The notes below the pieces were generated by a model. That model was not told the DNA's origin. It saw only the letters and a program-made list of their open reading frames with translations, and did not search any database. Position numbers and translations under genes: made by a program. From Demequina activiva (lineage in GTDB: Bacteria; Actinomycetota; Actinomycetes; Actinomycetales; Demequinaceae), in NCBI RefSeq assembly GCF_016862815.1, contig NZ_BONR01000005.1, positions 62,001 through 126,000 of the forward strand: DNA of 64,000 nt, read 5' to 3'. Each line of letters starts with the position of its first letter. Positions within the stretch are counted from its first letter, which is position 1. Shown in pieces: positions 8,618 to 16,224 of the stretch.

Positions 8618-9928
8618 ATGCGTCGCCGGGTCCTGCAGGCCACCATCTCCGCTCTCGCGGTCGCGGTCATCCTGCTGGGCATCCCGCTGGGATTCTTCTC
8701 CGCGCAGCTGGTCCGCGATGATGCGCTGCGCGACCTCGACCTGCGCACCGGCACCGCCGCTCGCGCGCTCGACGTGCGCTATCGCGCCGGGGAGACCATC
8801 ACCGAGGACAACCTCTCCTCGTACGTGAGCTCGGCCCCCGGGGCCGGCTCGTACATCTACGTGCAGCTGCCGGACGGCACCGAGCTGACCGCGGGAACCG
8901 AGCCCGCATCGGCCTTCTCCGACTCGACCGTGACCGAATCCGGCCTCGTGGTGGTCATGTCCGTGTCGTGGTGGGACGTGTTCTGGCAGGCGGCTCGCTA
9001 CGTGGGCCTGGTGATCGTGCTGGGCACCATCGCCGTGGGCGCCGGGGTGGCGATCGCGATCTGGCAGGCGAACCGGCTCACGGCACCGCTCGTGTACCTC
9101 GCGGCCAGCGCCGAGCAGCTGGGCACGGGCCAGGTGCGCCCGCGCATCGACCGCTCCGGCATCGAGGAGATCGACCAGGTCGCGGACGAGCTGGCCCGCA
9201 GTGCGGACCGCATGGCAGCTCGTCTGGCGGCCGAGCGGCAGTTCGCGTCCGACGCCTCGCACCAGCTGCGCACGCCGCTGACCGCCCTCACCATGCGGCT
9301 CGAGGAGATCGCCGTGACCACCACGCAGGACGAGGTGCGCGAGGAGGCCGACAAGTCCCTCGAGCAGGTCGAGCGCCTCGTGGGCGTGGTCGACGACCTG
9401 CTGGGCCGCTCTCGTCGCGCCCTGGGCTCCGGCACGGAGCTGGTGGTGCTGCGAGACGTGCTGGACCAGCAGCGAGAGGAGTGGGCCCAGGCCTTCGTGG
9501 GGGCGGGCCGTCGCCTGGTCATCCACGACACGGATGCCACGGTGTTCGCCACGCCCGGCGGGCTCGCGCAGGTGCTCGCCACGCTGATCGAGAACTCGCT
9601 GCACCACGGTGGGGGCACCACCTCCGTCACGACCCGCGAGTCCGGCACCAATCACGCGATCGTGATCGAGGTGAGGGACGAGGGGGAGGGCGTGCCGGAG
9701 GAGATCGCGCCCCGCATCTTCGAGCGCGAGGTCACCAGCGGCAAGGGAACTGGACTGGGACTCGCGCTGGCGCGTGACCTCGTCACCGCCGACGGTGGCC
9801 GCCTCGAGCTCGCGCACCGCGTCCCGGCCTCGTTCGCCGTGTTCCTGCAGGGGGTGCCCCACATGGTGGACCTCGACACGGTGGTCCCGCATTCGGGGAC
9901 CGTGCCGCAGCGACGCCGTCAGCGCTGA
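8618..9928 (+). CDS. Membrane sensor histidine kinase
   Basis: A 436-residue kinase with a first membrane helix (about 9-30), a short extracellular sensor of about 85 residues and a second helix (about 122-150). HAMP and a HisKA domain follow, with phosphoacceptor His215 in SDASHQLRTP. The HATPase domain has N-box TLIENSLHHGG and G2 box GTGLGLALARD. It is co-transcribed with the upstream response regulator. The short sensor loop suggests an envelope signal, but nothing identifies a ligand. Its 3' end overlaps the convergent GtrA gene by ten bases. Confidence 0.92.
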   Translation: MRRRVLQATISALAVAVILLGIPLGFFSAQLVRDDALRDLDLRTGTAARALDVRYRAGETITEDNLSSYVSSAPGAGSYIYVQLPDGTELTAGTEPASAFSDSTVTESGLVVVMSVSWWDVFWQAARYVGLVIVLGTIAVGAGVAIAIWQANRLTAPLVYLAASAEQLGTGQVRPRIDRSGIEEIDQVADELARSADRMAARLAAERQFASDASHQLRTPLTALTMRLEEIAVTTTQDEVREEADKSLEQVERLVGVVDDLLGRSRRALGSGTELVVLRDVLDQQREEWAQAFVGAGRRLVIHDTDATVFATPGGLAQVLATLIENSLHHGGGTTSVTTRESGTNHAIVIEVRDEGEGVPEEIAPRIFEREVTSGKGTGLGLALARDLVTADGGRLELAHRVPASFAVFLQGVPHMVDLDTVVPHSGTVPQRRRQR

Positions 9929-10425
9929 GCGCCCGCCTCGGGCCCCTCGGCGGCGCGCGCAGCCTCTCGCGCAGCGGGATCGTCCTCGAACACGAAGACC
10001 GCGTAGCCCGCGTAGCGGGCGATGGTTCCCACGCCGATCCCGATGATCGACGCGACGTTGTCCGCGAGGAGGCTCGTCAGGCCCAGTCCGTGATGACTGA
10101 TCGCCACGACGGCCGCCTCGAGCGCCAATGCCACCGCGTTGACGGCTCCGAACAGCACCACCTCGCGAGCAGGCCGGTGGCGGCTGCCCCCGCGGAACGT
10201 CCACCCGCGGTGCGCCCACCAGGCGAAGGCGATCGACACGAGGGTCGCGATCACCTTCGCGGTCACGACGCGGTCGTCGTCGCCGGCGACCTCGGCACCC
10301 GGCGCCAACGGTCCCGCGCGCAGGAGATTGAACACCGCGAGATTGACCACCACGCCGGTGATGCCGACCGCGCCGAAGCGCGCGAGCTGTCCCGCCCGCT
10401 GCCTGGCCCACGTCGCTGCGCTCAC
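9919..10425 (-). CDS. GtrA-family membrane protein
   Basis: A 168-residue protein with four membrane helices and typical GtrA features: FGAVGITGVVVNLAVFNLL near the start and a WWAHRGWTF motif in the middle. GtrA proteins are thought to help move lipid-linked sugars across the membrane for cell-surface glycosylation. The GTG at 10425 (VSAATWARQ) is preferred. The next upstream ATG at 10461 would overlap the divergent purK start codon and add residues without similarity. A GtrA-like gene also adjoins purK in mycobacteria, as far as I recall. Confidence 0.82.
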   Translation of the reverse strand: MSAATWARQRAGQLARFGAVGITGVVVNLAVFNLLRAGPLAPGAEVAGDDDRVVTAKVIATLVSIAFAWWAHRGWTFRGGSRHRPAREVVLFGAVNAVALALEAAVVAISHHGLGLTSLLADNVASIIGIGVGTIARYAGYAVFVFEDDPAAREAARAAEGPEAGAQR

Positions 10426-10447
10426 GAGCGACGAGCCTAGTCGCCGG

Positions 10448-10453
10448 TAGGGT
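10448..10453 (+). promoter_or_regulatory. Likely -10 element of purK (leaderless)
   Basis: TAGGGT ends six bases before the purK ATG, the spacing seen at other leaderless starts in this window. No clear -35 hexamer is visible 16-18 bases upstream. Confidence 0.45.
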
Positions 10454-10459
10454 TCTGGC

Positions 10460-11605
10460 ATGACCTCCCCCATCGTCGCCGTCATCGGCGGAGGCCAGCT
10501 GGCGCGAATGATGACGCCTGCCGCCACCGCGCTCGGCATCACCCTGCGCATCCTCGTCGAGTCCGACGAGGCGAGCGCCGCCGCCGCGGCCCACGAGACC
10601 GTCGTGGGCCTGCCCACGGACCCCGACGCGGTGCAGCGCGTGCTCGCGTCGCCCCGGCCCGACGTCGTCACCTGGGAGCACGAGCACATCCCCGCGGAGG
10701 TGTTCGAGGCGTGCGAGGCCGCAGGCGTGCCCGCCCGCCCTGGCCTGGGGGCGCTGCGGTTCGCGCAGGACAAGATCGAGATGCGTCGCCGCATGGACCA
10801 GCTGGGGCTGCCCAACCCCGCATGGCGGGAGGTCGCGACGCTCGCTGACATCGAGGAGTTCCTCGCGGCGCACGGTGGCGAGGCCGTGCTCAAGACGGCG
10901 CGTGGCGGCTACGACGGCAAGGGCGTGCGAGTGATCAGCGACGCGGCCGATGCGCGCGACTGGATCGAGTCCGCCGCGGACGGCGGCCCCCGCCTGCTGG
11001 TCGAGCAGAAGGTGCCGTTCGTGCGGGAGCTCGCGGTGCAGATCGCTCGCCGTCCCAGCGGGGATGCCCGCGCGTGGCCGGTCGTGGAGTCGATCCAGCG
11101 CGACGGCGTGTGCTCCGAGGTGACCGCTCCGGCTCCGGGACTCGATCCGACGCTAGCGCGCCAGGCGGAGGGCATCGCCCGCACCATCGCGGCGGAGCTC
11201 GACGTCACCGGAGCGCTCGCGGTCGAGCTCTTCGAGACGGCCGAGGGACTGGTGATCAACGAGCTCGCGATGCGTCCCCACAACTCCGGGCACTGGACCA
11301 TCGACGGCTCCGTCACGAGCCAGTTCGAGCAGCACCTGCGCGCGGTGCTCGACCTGCCGTTGGGCGACACGTCCGCGACCGCGCCGTGGACCGTCATGGC
11401 CAACGTGCTGGGCGGTGCCCGCACGGACCTGCCGTCTGCGCTGGCGGAGACGGCGGACCCGGGCGCCAAGGTGCATCTGTACGGCAAGGGCGTGCGTCCG
11501 GGTCGCAAGGTGGGTCACGTCACCGTGAGCGGGGACGAGGCGGAGAGCACCTATGCGAGGGCAGTCGCCGCCGCGGCTATCGTGAGGGACGGAGGTGCGG
11601 CATGA
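10460..11605 (+). CDS. purK: 5-(carboxyamino)imidazole ribonucleotide synthase PurK
   Basis: A 381-residue ATP-grasp enzyme that carboxylates aminoimidazole ribonucleotide using ATP and bicarbonate in purine synthesis. The N-terminal dinucleotide-like motif [13 protein letters not shown]-type ([13 protein letters not shown] here), the glycine-rich grasp loop [11 protein letters not shown] and the C-terminal [16 protein letters not shown] are diagnostic. Length is normal for the family. It overlaps purE by the ATGA stop/start, so the two are translationally coupled. Confidence 0.97.
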   Translation: MTSPIVAVIGGGQLARMMTPAATALGITLRILVESDEASAAAAAHETVVGLPTDPDAVQRVLASPRPDVVTWEHEHIPAEVFEACEAAGVPARPGLGALRFAQDKIEMRRRMDQLGLPNPAWREVATLADIEEFLAAHGGEAVLKTARGGYDGKGVRVISDAADARDWIESAADGGPRLLVEQKVPFVRELAVQIARRPSGDARAWPVVESIQRDGVCSEVTAPAPGLDPTLARQAEGIARTIAAELDVTGALAVELFETAEGLVINELAMRPHNSGHWTIDGSVTSQFEQHLRAVLDLPLGDTSATAPWTVMANVLGGARTDLPSALAETADPGAKVHLYGKGVRPGRKVGHVTVSGDEAESTYARAVAAAAIVRDGGAA

Positions 11606-12111
11606 CTGAGACGCCCGTGGTGGGGATCGTGATGGGATCCGACTCGGATTGGCCGGTGATGCGCGCGGCCGCCGAGGCGCTCGCGGAGTTCGGCGTGCCG
11701 TACGAGAAGGACGTCGTGTCCGCGCACCGCATGCCGGACGAGATGATCGCGTACGGTCGCGACGCCGCCGCGCGGGGGATCCGGGTGATCATCGCCGGCG
11801 CCGGGGGAGCGGCTCACCTGCCGGGAATGCTCGCCGCGGTGACATCCCTGCCCGTGATCGGCGTTCCGGTGCCGCTCAAGCACCTCGACGGCATGGACTC
11901 GTTGCTGTCGATCGTCCAGATGCCGGCGGGCGTCCCTGTCGCCACGGTGTCGATCGGCGGCGCGCGCAATGCCGGGCTGCTGGCCGTGCGGATCCTGGGA
12001 GCCGGCCACGACGCTGAGGCAGCGGAGCTGCGCGCGAGCATGGATCGCTTCCGGGACGACCTCAGGAAGGTCGCCTACGCCAAGGCGGAGGCGCTCCGCC
12101 AGGAGGACTGA
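11602..12111 (+). CDS. purE: N5-carboxyaminoimidazole ribonucleotide mutase PurE
   Basis: A 169-residue class I PurE, which moves the carboxyl group of N5-CAIR to give CAIR in purine synthesis. The motifs [34 protein letters not shown] and [10 protein letters not shown] line the active site and are intact. Its ATG overlaps the purK stop codon. GC-rich dyad sequence follows the stop, and a convergent LCP gene lies beyond. Confidence 0.97.
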   Translation: MTETPVVGIVMGSDSDWPVMRAAAEALAEFGVPYEKDVVSAHRMPDEMIAYGRDAAARGIRVIIAGAGGAAHLPGMLAAVTSLPVIGVPVPLKHLDGMDSLLSIVQMPAGVPVATVSIGGARNAGLLAVRILGAGHDAEAAELRASMDRFRDDLRKVAYAKAEALRQED

Positions 12112-12132
12112 GCGCGCGCATCGGCCGCGCGC
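12112..12132. terminator. Possible GC-rich hairpin between convergent genes
   Basis: GCGCGC at 12112-12117 and again at 12127-12132 can pair across a 9-base loop. This could end transcription from both the purE side and the LCP side. There is no T tract. The loop contains a copy of the decamer CGCATCGGCC. Confidence 0.3.
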
Positions 12133-12147
12133 ACTGCAGGCGGCGGG

Positions 12148-13410
12148 CTACGGCACCTCGCACGAGGCGAGGATCTCCGCCTGCGTCTCCCGCAGCGGCT
12201 CCGTCGCGGTGGGAGACGGCACGGGCGTCGAGGACGGCGTCGCGCTGATGGTCGGCGCAGCCGACGGCTCGCCCGACGGGTCTGCGCTCGGCGTCTGCGA
12301 CGGCTCGGCCTCAGGCTCCTCGCCAGGCAGGGGCACGTCGTCGACGATGCTCTGGAACATCTGCTGAGCCTCGTACTCGTTCATCACCACGTCGCCCGAG
12401 CCATCGCCCGCGTACGACCACGGCACCGTGGTGAACGTCAGGTTCGAGGTGTCGAAGCCACGGAGGTGGTACGCCAGCCCCGCGAGATTCGTGATCGAGC
12501 CCAGCTGAGGATCGAGGGTGAGCGACTCGGCTCCCGCGCGCATGAACTGCGTGAGCTCGGGAACGTCCGTGAGCAGGTTCATGCCGAGCGCCTTGCGCGC
12601 GGTGTTCGTCAGCAGCTCGTGCTGGCGATCGATGCGCATGAGGTCCGTGCCGTCGCCCAGCCCGACGCCGGTGCGGGCGCGTGCGAACGCGAGCGCGGTG
12701 GTGCCGTCGAGGACCTGGGGGCCCGCCTCGAGCTCGAGGTTCGCCTTCGACGAGCTCATGTCCTGCGGGATGCACATGGGAACTCCATCGAGGGCATCGA
12801 TCATGCCGATGAAGCCTGCGAAGTCGATCACCACGTAGTGGTTGTTGAACTCGATGCCAGTGAAGTCGGTCACGGTCCGCATCGCGCAGGCGGCCGCCTC
12901 CGCACGATCGCCGTTGACGCCACCGTTGGCGAAGGCGATGTTGAACTTGCCGGTCCATCCGGGCACCACGGAGCCGTCGAACAGCTGACAGTCCGAGATC
13001 CGCACCCGCAGGTCGCGGGGGATCGACATGACGTCGATCCGCGTGCGGTCACCGCTGATGTGCATCACCATGGTGGTGTCGCCGCGCATGCCGTCCGTCA
13101 CGAAGCCACCGATGTTGCCGTTCTGCCCGTTGCGCTCGTCGGAGCCGATCAGCAGGATGTTGATGGGCTCGCCGGCGGCGAAGTCCGTGGGCTCCGCAGC
13201 CTCCTGCGGCTCGCCCTCGGCGTTCGTGGGCGCCGTCAGCGCGCCGATGTCCTGCCGGTCCAGGGCGCCCTGCGCGAGCAGCGCGTAGCTGGCGCCCGCG
13301 ACCACGGTGAAGCCGAGGATCGCAGCGACCGCTGTGCCCATCACCGTCAGAGCGCGATGGCGCGGCGCGTGCGAGGCGTGGCGCGCAAGGGCGCGGCGGC
13401 GTGACGCCAT
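12148..13410 (-). CDS. LytR-CpsA-Psr (LCP) family cell-wall ligase
   Basis: A 420-residue membrane-anchored protein with one helix near residues 22-45 and an extracellular LCP domain. The key region LIGSDERNGQNG, then DTTMVMHISGDRTRIDVMSIPRDL, supplies the acidic and arginine residues that bind polyprenyl pyrophosphate. FAFANGG-type segments and ALAFARARTG complete the fold. The C-terminus is a Ser/Pro/Glu-rich tail of about 70 residues. LCP enzymes attach glycopolymers to peptidoglycan. GGAGGA precedes the ATG. A paralogue lies directly upstream on the same strand, and a putative MtrA box precedes this gene. Confidence 0.93.
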   Translation of the reverse strand: MASRRRALARHASHAPRHRALTVMGTAVAAILGFTVVAGASYALLAQGALDRQDIGALTAPTNAEGEPQEAAEPTDFAAGEPINILLIGSDERNGQNGNIGGFVTDGMRGDTTMVMHISGDRTRIDVMSIPRDLRVRISDCQLFDGSVVPGWTGKFNIAFANGGVNGDRAEAAACAMRTVTDFTGIEFNNHYVVIDFAGFIGMIDALDGVPMCIPQDMSSSKANLELEAGPQVLDGTTALAFARARTGVGLGDGTDLMRIDRQHELLTNTARKALGMNLLTDVPELTQFMRAGAESLTLDPQLGSITNLAGLAYHLRGFDTSNLTFTTVPWSYAGDGSGDVVMNEYEAQQMFQSIVDDVPLPGEEPEAEPSQTPSADPSGEPSAAPTISATPSSTPVPSPTATEPLRETQAEILASCEVP

Positions 13411-13449
13411 TCATTCCTCCGTGAGCGGCTGTGGGGTGAGGCTGAGGAC

Positions 13450-13455
13450 AGGGTA
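13450..13455 (-). promoter_or_regulatory. Putative -10 element of the LCP gene
   Basis: TACCCT on the minus strand, eight bases downstream of the MtrA-type box, would start transcription near 13443 and give a leader of about 33 bases. The box would cover the -35 region. Confidence 0.4.
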
Positions 13456-13463
13456 CCGGCCGG

Positions 13464-13479
13464 GTAACGATTAGGTGAC
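13464..13479 (-). promoter_or_regulatory. MtrA-type box upstream of the LCP gene
   Basis: On the minus strand GTCAC-CTAATC-GTTAC fits two GTNAC repeats with a 6-base spacer, the arrangement I recall for MtrA sites. It lies 54 bases before the LCP start codon and over the -35 position of the best promoter candidate. mtrA itself is in this window. Confidence 0.5.
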
Positions 13480-13493
13480 GGGGAGCGTTCCCG

Positions 13494-14708
13494 TCAGTTG
13501 CGGCACAGAGCGAGGATGTCCTCGACCGACTCCGGCTCGCCAGCGTCCGCAGCGTCATCCGAGGCGGCGTCGGGCGCGGGGGTTGCCGTCGCCTCCTCGG
13601 TCGGCTCGGCCAGGCCGTCATCCCACTCGGAGGTGGAGTCGCCCTGTGCCGCCACCGACAGCGGACGGTCATGACGCAGGTCGTCGAGCATCAGCTCGGC
13701 GTCCGCCGTCATCACGACGTTCAGCCGGTCGTCGGTGTACTCCCACGGGATCGTCGCGAAGGTGAGGTCCTCGGGTCGCAGGCCGCGCAGGTCGTAGGCC
13801 AGCGCGCCCAGATATGACAGCGAGCCCAGCTCGTCGTCCGTGGTGAGCGACTCGGCCCCGGCGCGCACGAACCGCGTCACGGCTGCGGCATCGGCGAAGA
13901 GGTTCTGCGAGCGCGCGGTCCGCACGGTCTGCTCGAGCAGCTGCTGCTGGCGCTGGATGCGCTGCAGGTCGGAGCCGGAGACGTCACCGACCTCCGCAGT
14001 CCGCAGCCGCGCGTAGTTGAGCGCGGTGACGCCGTCGAACACCTGCGGCCCCGGCTCCAGGTCGAGGTGAGCCTTGGAGGACACGATGCGCTCGGGGACG
14101 CACATGGGGATGCCGCCCAGCGCATCGACCATGTCGATGAAGCCCGTGAAGTCCACCACCGCGAAGTGATCGATGCGCAGGTCGAACTGGTCGTGCACCG
14201 TGTTGATCACGCACGCCGCGGCCTCCGCGGCGTCTCCGCCGGAGCCGCCGTTCGAGAAGGCGACGTTGAAGTCGCCGTAGCCGCCACCGACGCGTGTGCC
14301 GTCGTAGAGCGTGCAGTCCGAGATCTCGACCTGGAGGTCGCGGGGGATCGAGACGATCTGCGCACGCTCGCGGTCGCCGGACAGGTGCACGATGATCGTG
14401 GTGTCGTTGCGCATGCCGTCCGCGACGCGGCCGCCGATGTCGCCGTTCTCGCCCGTGCGGACGTCCGAGCCCATGAGCAGGAGGTTGAGCGGCTGACCGT
14501 CCGTGTGCTCGACGGGGGTGTCGGGGGACGTGCTGACCAGCGAGTCGATGTCCGCGGCGGTGATCGATGCGCTCACCGAGCTGGCGAGCGACTGGGCGAA
14601 CACGATCGCGAAGCCGAGCGCCGCCGCGACCGCCACCGCAAGGATGCGGCCGATGGACTGCGAGCGAGCACGGCTGCCGTGGCGTACCGGCGCTGCGCCT
14701 CGTGTCAC
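13494..14708 (-). CDS. Second LytR-CpsA-Psr (LCP) family cell-wall ligase
   Basis: A 404-residue paralogue of the neighbouring LCP protein. It has a membrane helix at about 22-42, LLMGSDVRTGENGDIGG, the core NDTTIIVHLSGDRERAQIVS with IPRDL, and ALNYARLRT. A Glu/Ala-rich tail of about 75 residues ends the protein. It should transfer a lipid-linked glycopolymer to peptidoglycan. The GTG start follows GGAAGGAG. Two tandem LCP genes suggest either two polymers or backup for one. The 83-base gap to the next LCP gene holds a separate promoter region. Confidence 0.93.
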   Translation of the reverse strand: MTRGAAPVRHGSRARSQSIGRILAVAVAAALGFAIVFAQSLASSVSASITAADIDSLVSTSPDTPVEHTDGQPLNLLLMGSDVRTGENGDIGGRVADGMRNDTTIIVHLSGDRERAQIVSIPRDLQVEISDCTLYDGTRVGGGYGDFNVAFSNGGSGGDAAEAAACVINTVHDQFDLRIDHFAVVDFTGFIDMVDALGGIPMCVPERIVSSKAHLDLEPGPQVFDGVTALNYARLRTAEVGDVSGSDLQRIQRQQQLLEQTVRTARSQNLFADAAAVTRFVRAGAESLTTDDELGSLSYLGALAYDLRGLRPEDLTFATIPWEYTDDRLNVVMTADAELMLDDLRHDRPLSVAAQGDSTSEWDDGLAEPTEEATATPAPDAASDDAADAGEPESVEDILALCRN

Positions 14709-14790
14709 ACCCGCTCCTTCCGCGTCAACGCACCAGTGTAGGGGGACCGCGCCGTGCCGCCCTGGAGCCCGGACCGCGGCCCTGTCGGGA

Positions 14791-14796
14791 TAGTCT
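14791..14796 (+). promoter_or_regulatory. Likely -10 element of the GT2 gene (leaderless)
   Basis: TAGTCT ends seven bases before the GTG at 14804, favouring that codon as a leaderless start over the ATG nine bases further on. Confidence 0.45.
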
Positions 14797-14803
14797 GCGA
14801 GGC

Positions 14804-15799
14804 GTGATCGACATGCCCGCCCTCCCCGAGCTTCCGCCCGTGAGCGTCGTGATGCCGGTGAGGAACGAGGCGCGCGCGCTCGAGGACGCCGTGCGCGCGG
14901 TCCTGGAGACGGGATACGCAGGGGACGTCGAGGTGGTCATCGCCGTGGGGCCGTCGACTGACGGCACCGAGGACATCGCCGCGTCTCTCGCTCGCGATCC
15001 CCGGGTCACCGTTGTCGACAACCCGAGCGGGCGGACGCCGCAGGCGCTCAACCTCGCCATCGCCGCTTCGTCGCACGATGTCGTGGTGCGCATGGACGGC
15101 CATGCGCACATGCCGACCGGCTACCTCGCGCTGGCCGTCGATGCGCTCCGACGCACGGGAGCGGCCAACGTGGGCGGGCGCATGGTGCCGACGGCCACGG
15201 AGCCGTTCGCGCAGGCGGTGGCAGTCGCGATGGCCTCGCGCGTGGGCCTCGGCGGCGCCGGCCACCGCCAAGGGGGCGTCGAAGGGCCCGCGGACTCGGT
15301 CTATCTGGGCTCGTTCAGACGCGCCGCCCTGGCGGACGTGGAGGGCTACGACGAGCACTTCGTGCGCGCGCAGGACTGGGAGCTCAACCGACGGCTGCGC
15401 GAGGCCGGCCACGAGGTGTGGTTCGTGCCGGACATGGCAGTGCCGTACACGCCGCGCAGCACCTGGCGGGCGCTCGCGCGGCAGTTCTTCACCTCCGGGC
15501 AATGGCGCCGCGAGGTGGTGCGACGCCATCCGGGGACGCGCTCCGCGCGCTATCTCGCGGCCCCGGTCGCGACCGTGGCCGTCGCGATCTCCCTCATTTC
15601 TGGGACTGTTCTCGCGGTCGCCGGGAGCGCCTGGGCGCTGCTGGCATTCGCCCCAGCAGCGGCGTACTTCGTGGGCGTCCTCGGTGCATCGGCCCTGCTG
15701 CTTCCCCGTACGGGGGTGCCAGCGGCCCTGCGCATGCCCCTCGTGCTGCCGACCATGCACCTGGCGTGGGGCCTGGGCTTCCTGCGAGGCGTGCGCTAG
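14804..15799 (+). CDS. Family 2 glycosyltransferase with C-terminal membrane helices
   Basis: A 331-residue enzyme. The GT-A fold has VSVVMPVRNEARALEDAV at the nucleotide-sugar site, VRMDGHAHMP at the metal-binding DXD-like position and AQDWELNRRLREAGH as the acceptor/catalytic region. Two or three hydrophobic segments in the last 90 residues anchor it. It probably extends a lipid-linked cell-surface saccharide. Start choice is GTG at 14804 (leaderless promoter) or ATG at 14813 (weak GAGG upstream). It stands opposite the LCP genes and before whiB2. Sugar specificity is unknown. Confidence 0.85.
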   Translation: MIDMPALPELPPVSVVMPVRNEARALEDAVRAVLETGYAGDVEVVIAVGPSTDGTEDIAASLARDPRVTVVDNPSGRTPQALNLAIAASSHDVVVRMDGHAHMPTGYLALAVDALRRTGAANVGGRMVPTATEPFAQAVAVAMASRVGLGGAGHRQGGVEGPADSVYLGSFRRAALADVEGYDEHFVRAQDWELNRRLREAGHEVWFVPDMAVPYTPRSTWRALARQFFTSGQWRREVVRRHPGTRSARYLAAPVATVAVAISLISGTVLAVAGSAWALLAFAPAAAYFVGVLGASALLLPRTGVPAALRMPLVLPTMHLAWGLGFLRGVR

Positions 15800-15806
15800 T
15801 CTCGGC

Positions 15807-15835
15807 TTGACGCATAGGGATAACAACGGTGTAAT
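15807..15835 (+). promoter_or_regulatory. Strong whiB2 promoter
   Basis: TTGACG (15807-15812) and TGTAAT (15830-15835) are exactly 17 bases apart, the best primary-sigma promoter I see in this window. Transcription should begin near 15842, about 38 bases before the whiB2 start. Confidence 0.7.
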
Positions 15836-15842
15836 TCCTACA

Positions 15843-15858
15843 AGCAGGATCTCCTGCT
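15843..15858. promoter_or_regulatory. Palindrome at the whiB2 transcription start
   Basis: AGCAGGA-TC-TCCTGCT is a perfect 7-base dyad starting at the predicted transcription start. It could be a repressor operator or a short hairpin at the 5' end of the message. Confidence 0.45.
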
Positions 15859-15879
15859 GTGGCGATCGGAGGACGGCCC

Positions 15880-16200
15880 ATGTGGAATATCTACGGTGGC
15901 GCAGTGCCCTCGGACGCGGACAAGCCGGCGCCAACCCTGGCCGCTGTGGTCGACATCTTCGACGCCGTCGAGGACGACGGACCGCTGTCGTGGCAGGAGC
16001 GTGCGCTGTGCGCTCAGACAGACCCCGAGGCCTTCTTCCCTGAGAAGGGCGGGTCCACCCGCGAGGCCAAGAAGGTGTGCGCGTCGTGCGACGTGCGATC
16101 CGAGTGCCTCGACTACGCGCTCGCGAACGACGAGCGCTTCGGCATCTGGGGTGGGCTGTCGGAGCGCGAGCGGCGCAAGCTCAAGCGCCGCGCTGTCTGA
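15880..16200 (+). CDS. whiB2: WhiB2/WhmD-like iron-sulfur transcription factor
   Basis: A 106-residue WhiB protein with Cys44, Cys67, Cys70 and Cys76 for the iron-sulfur cluster, then the GIWGG turn and a basic C-terminal tail (RERRKLKRRAV). The longer N-terminus and its position beside phosphomannomutase, DUF3499 and ahcY genes match the WhiB2/WhmD group, which controls septation and division in mycobacteria and sporulation septation in Streptomyces (WhiB). GGAGGA lies seven bases before the ATG. A strong promoter with an adjacent palindrome suggests tight control. Confidence 0.9.
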   Translation: MWNIYGGAVPSDADKPAPTLAAVVDIFDAVEDDGPLSWQERALCAQTDPEAFFPEKGGSTREAKKVCASCDVRSECLDYALANDERFGIWGGLSERERRKLKRRAV

Positions 16201-16224
16201 CCGGCTGGCCTGCGTGGGGACGGC

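Noticed and set aside
10425-10893. N-terminal extension of the GtrA protein to 324 residues
   Set aside because: The extra sequence is antisense to purK and lacks membrane-protein character; a GTG at 10425 gives the normal family length.
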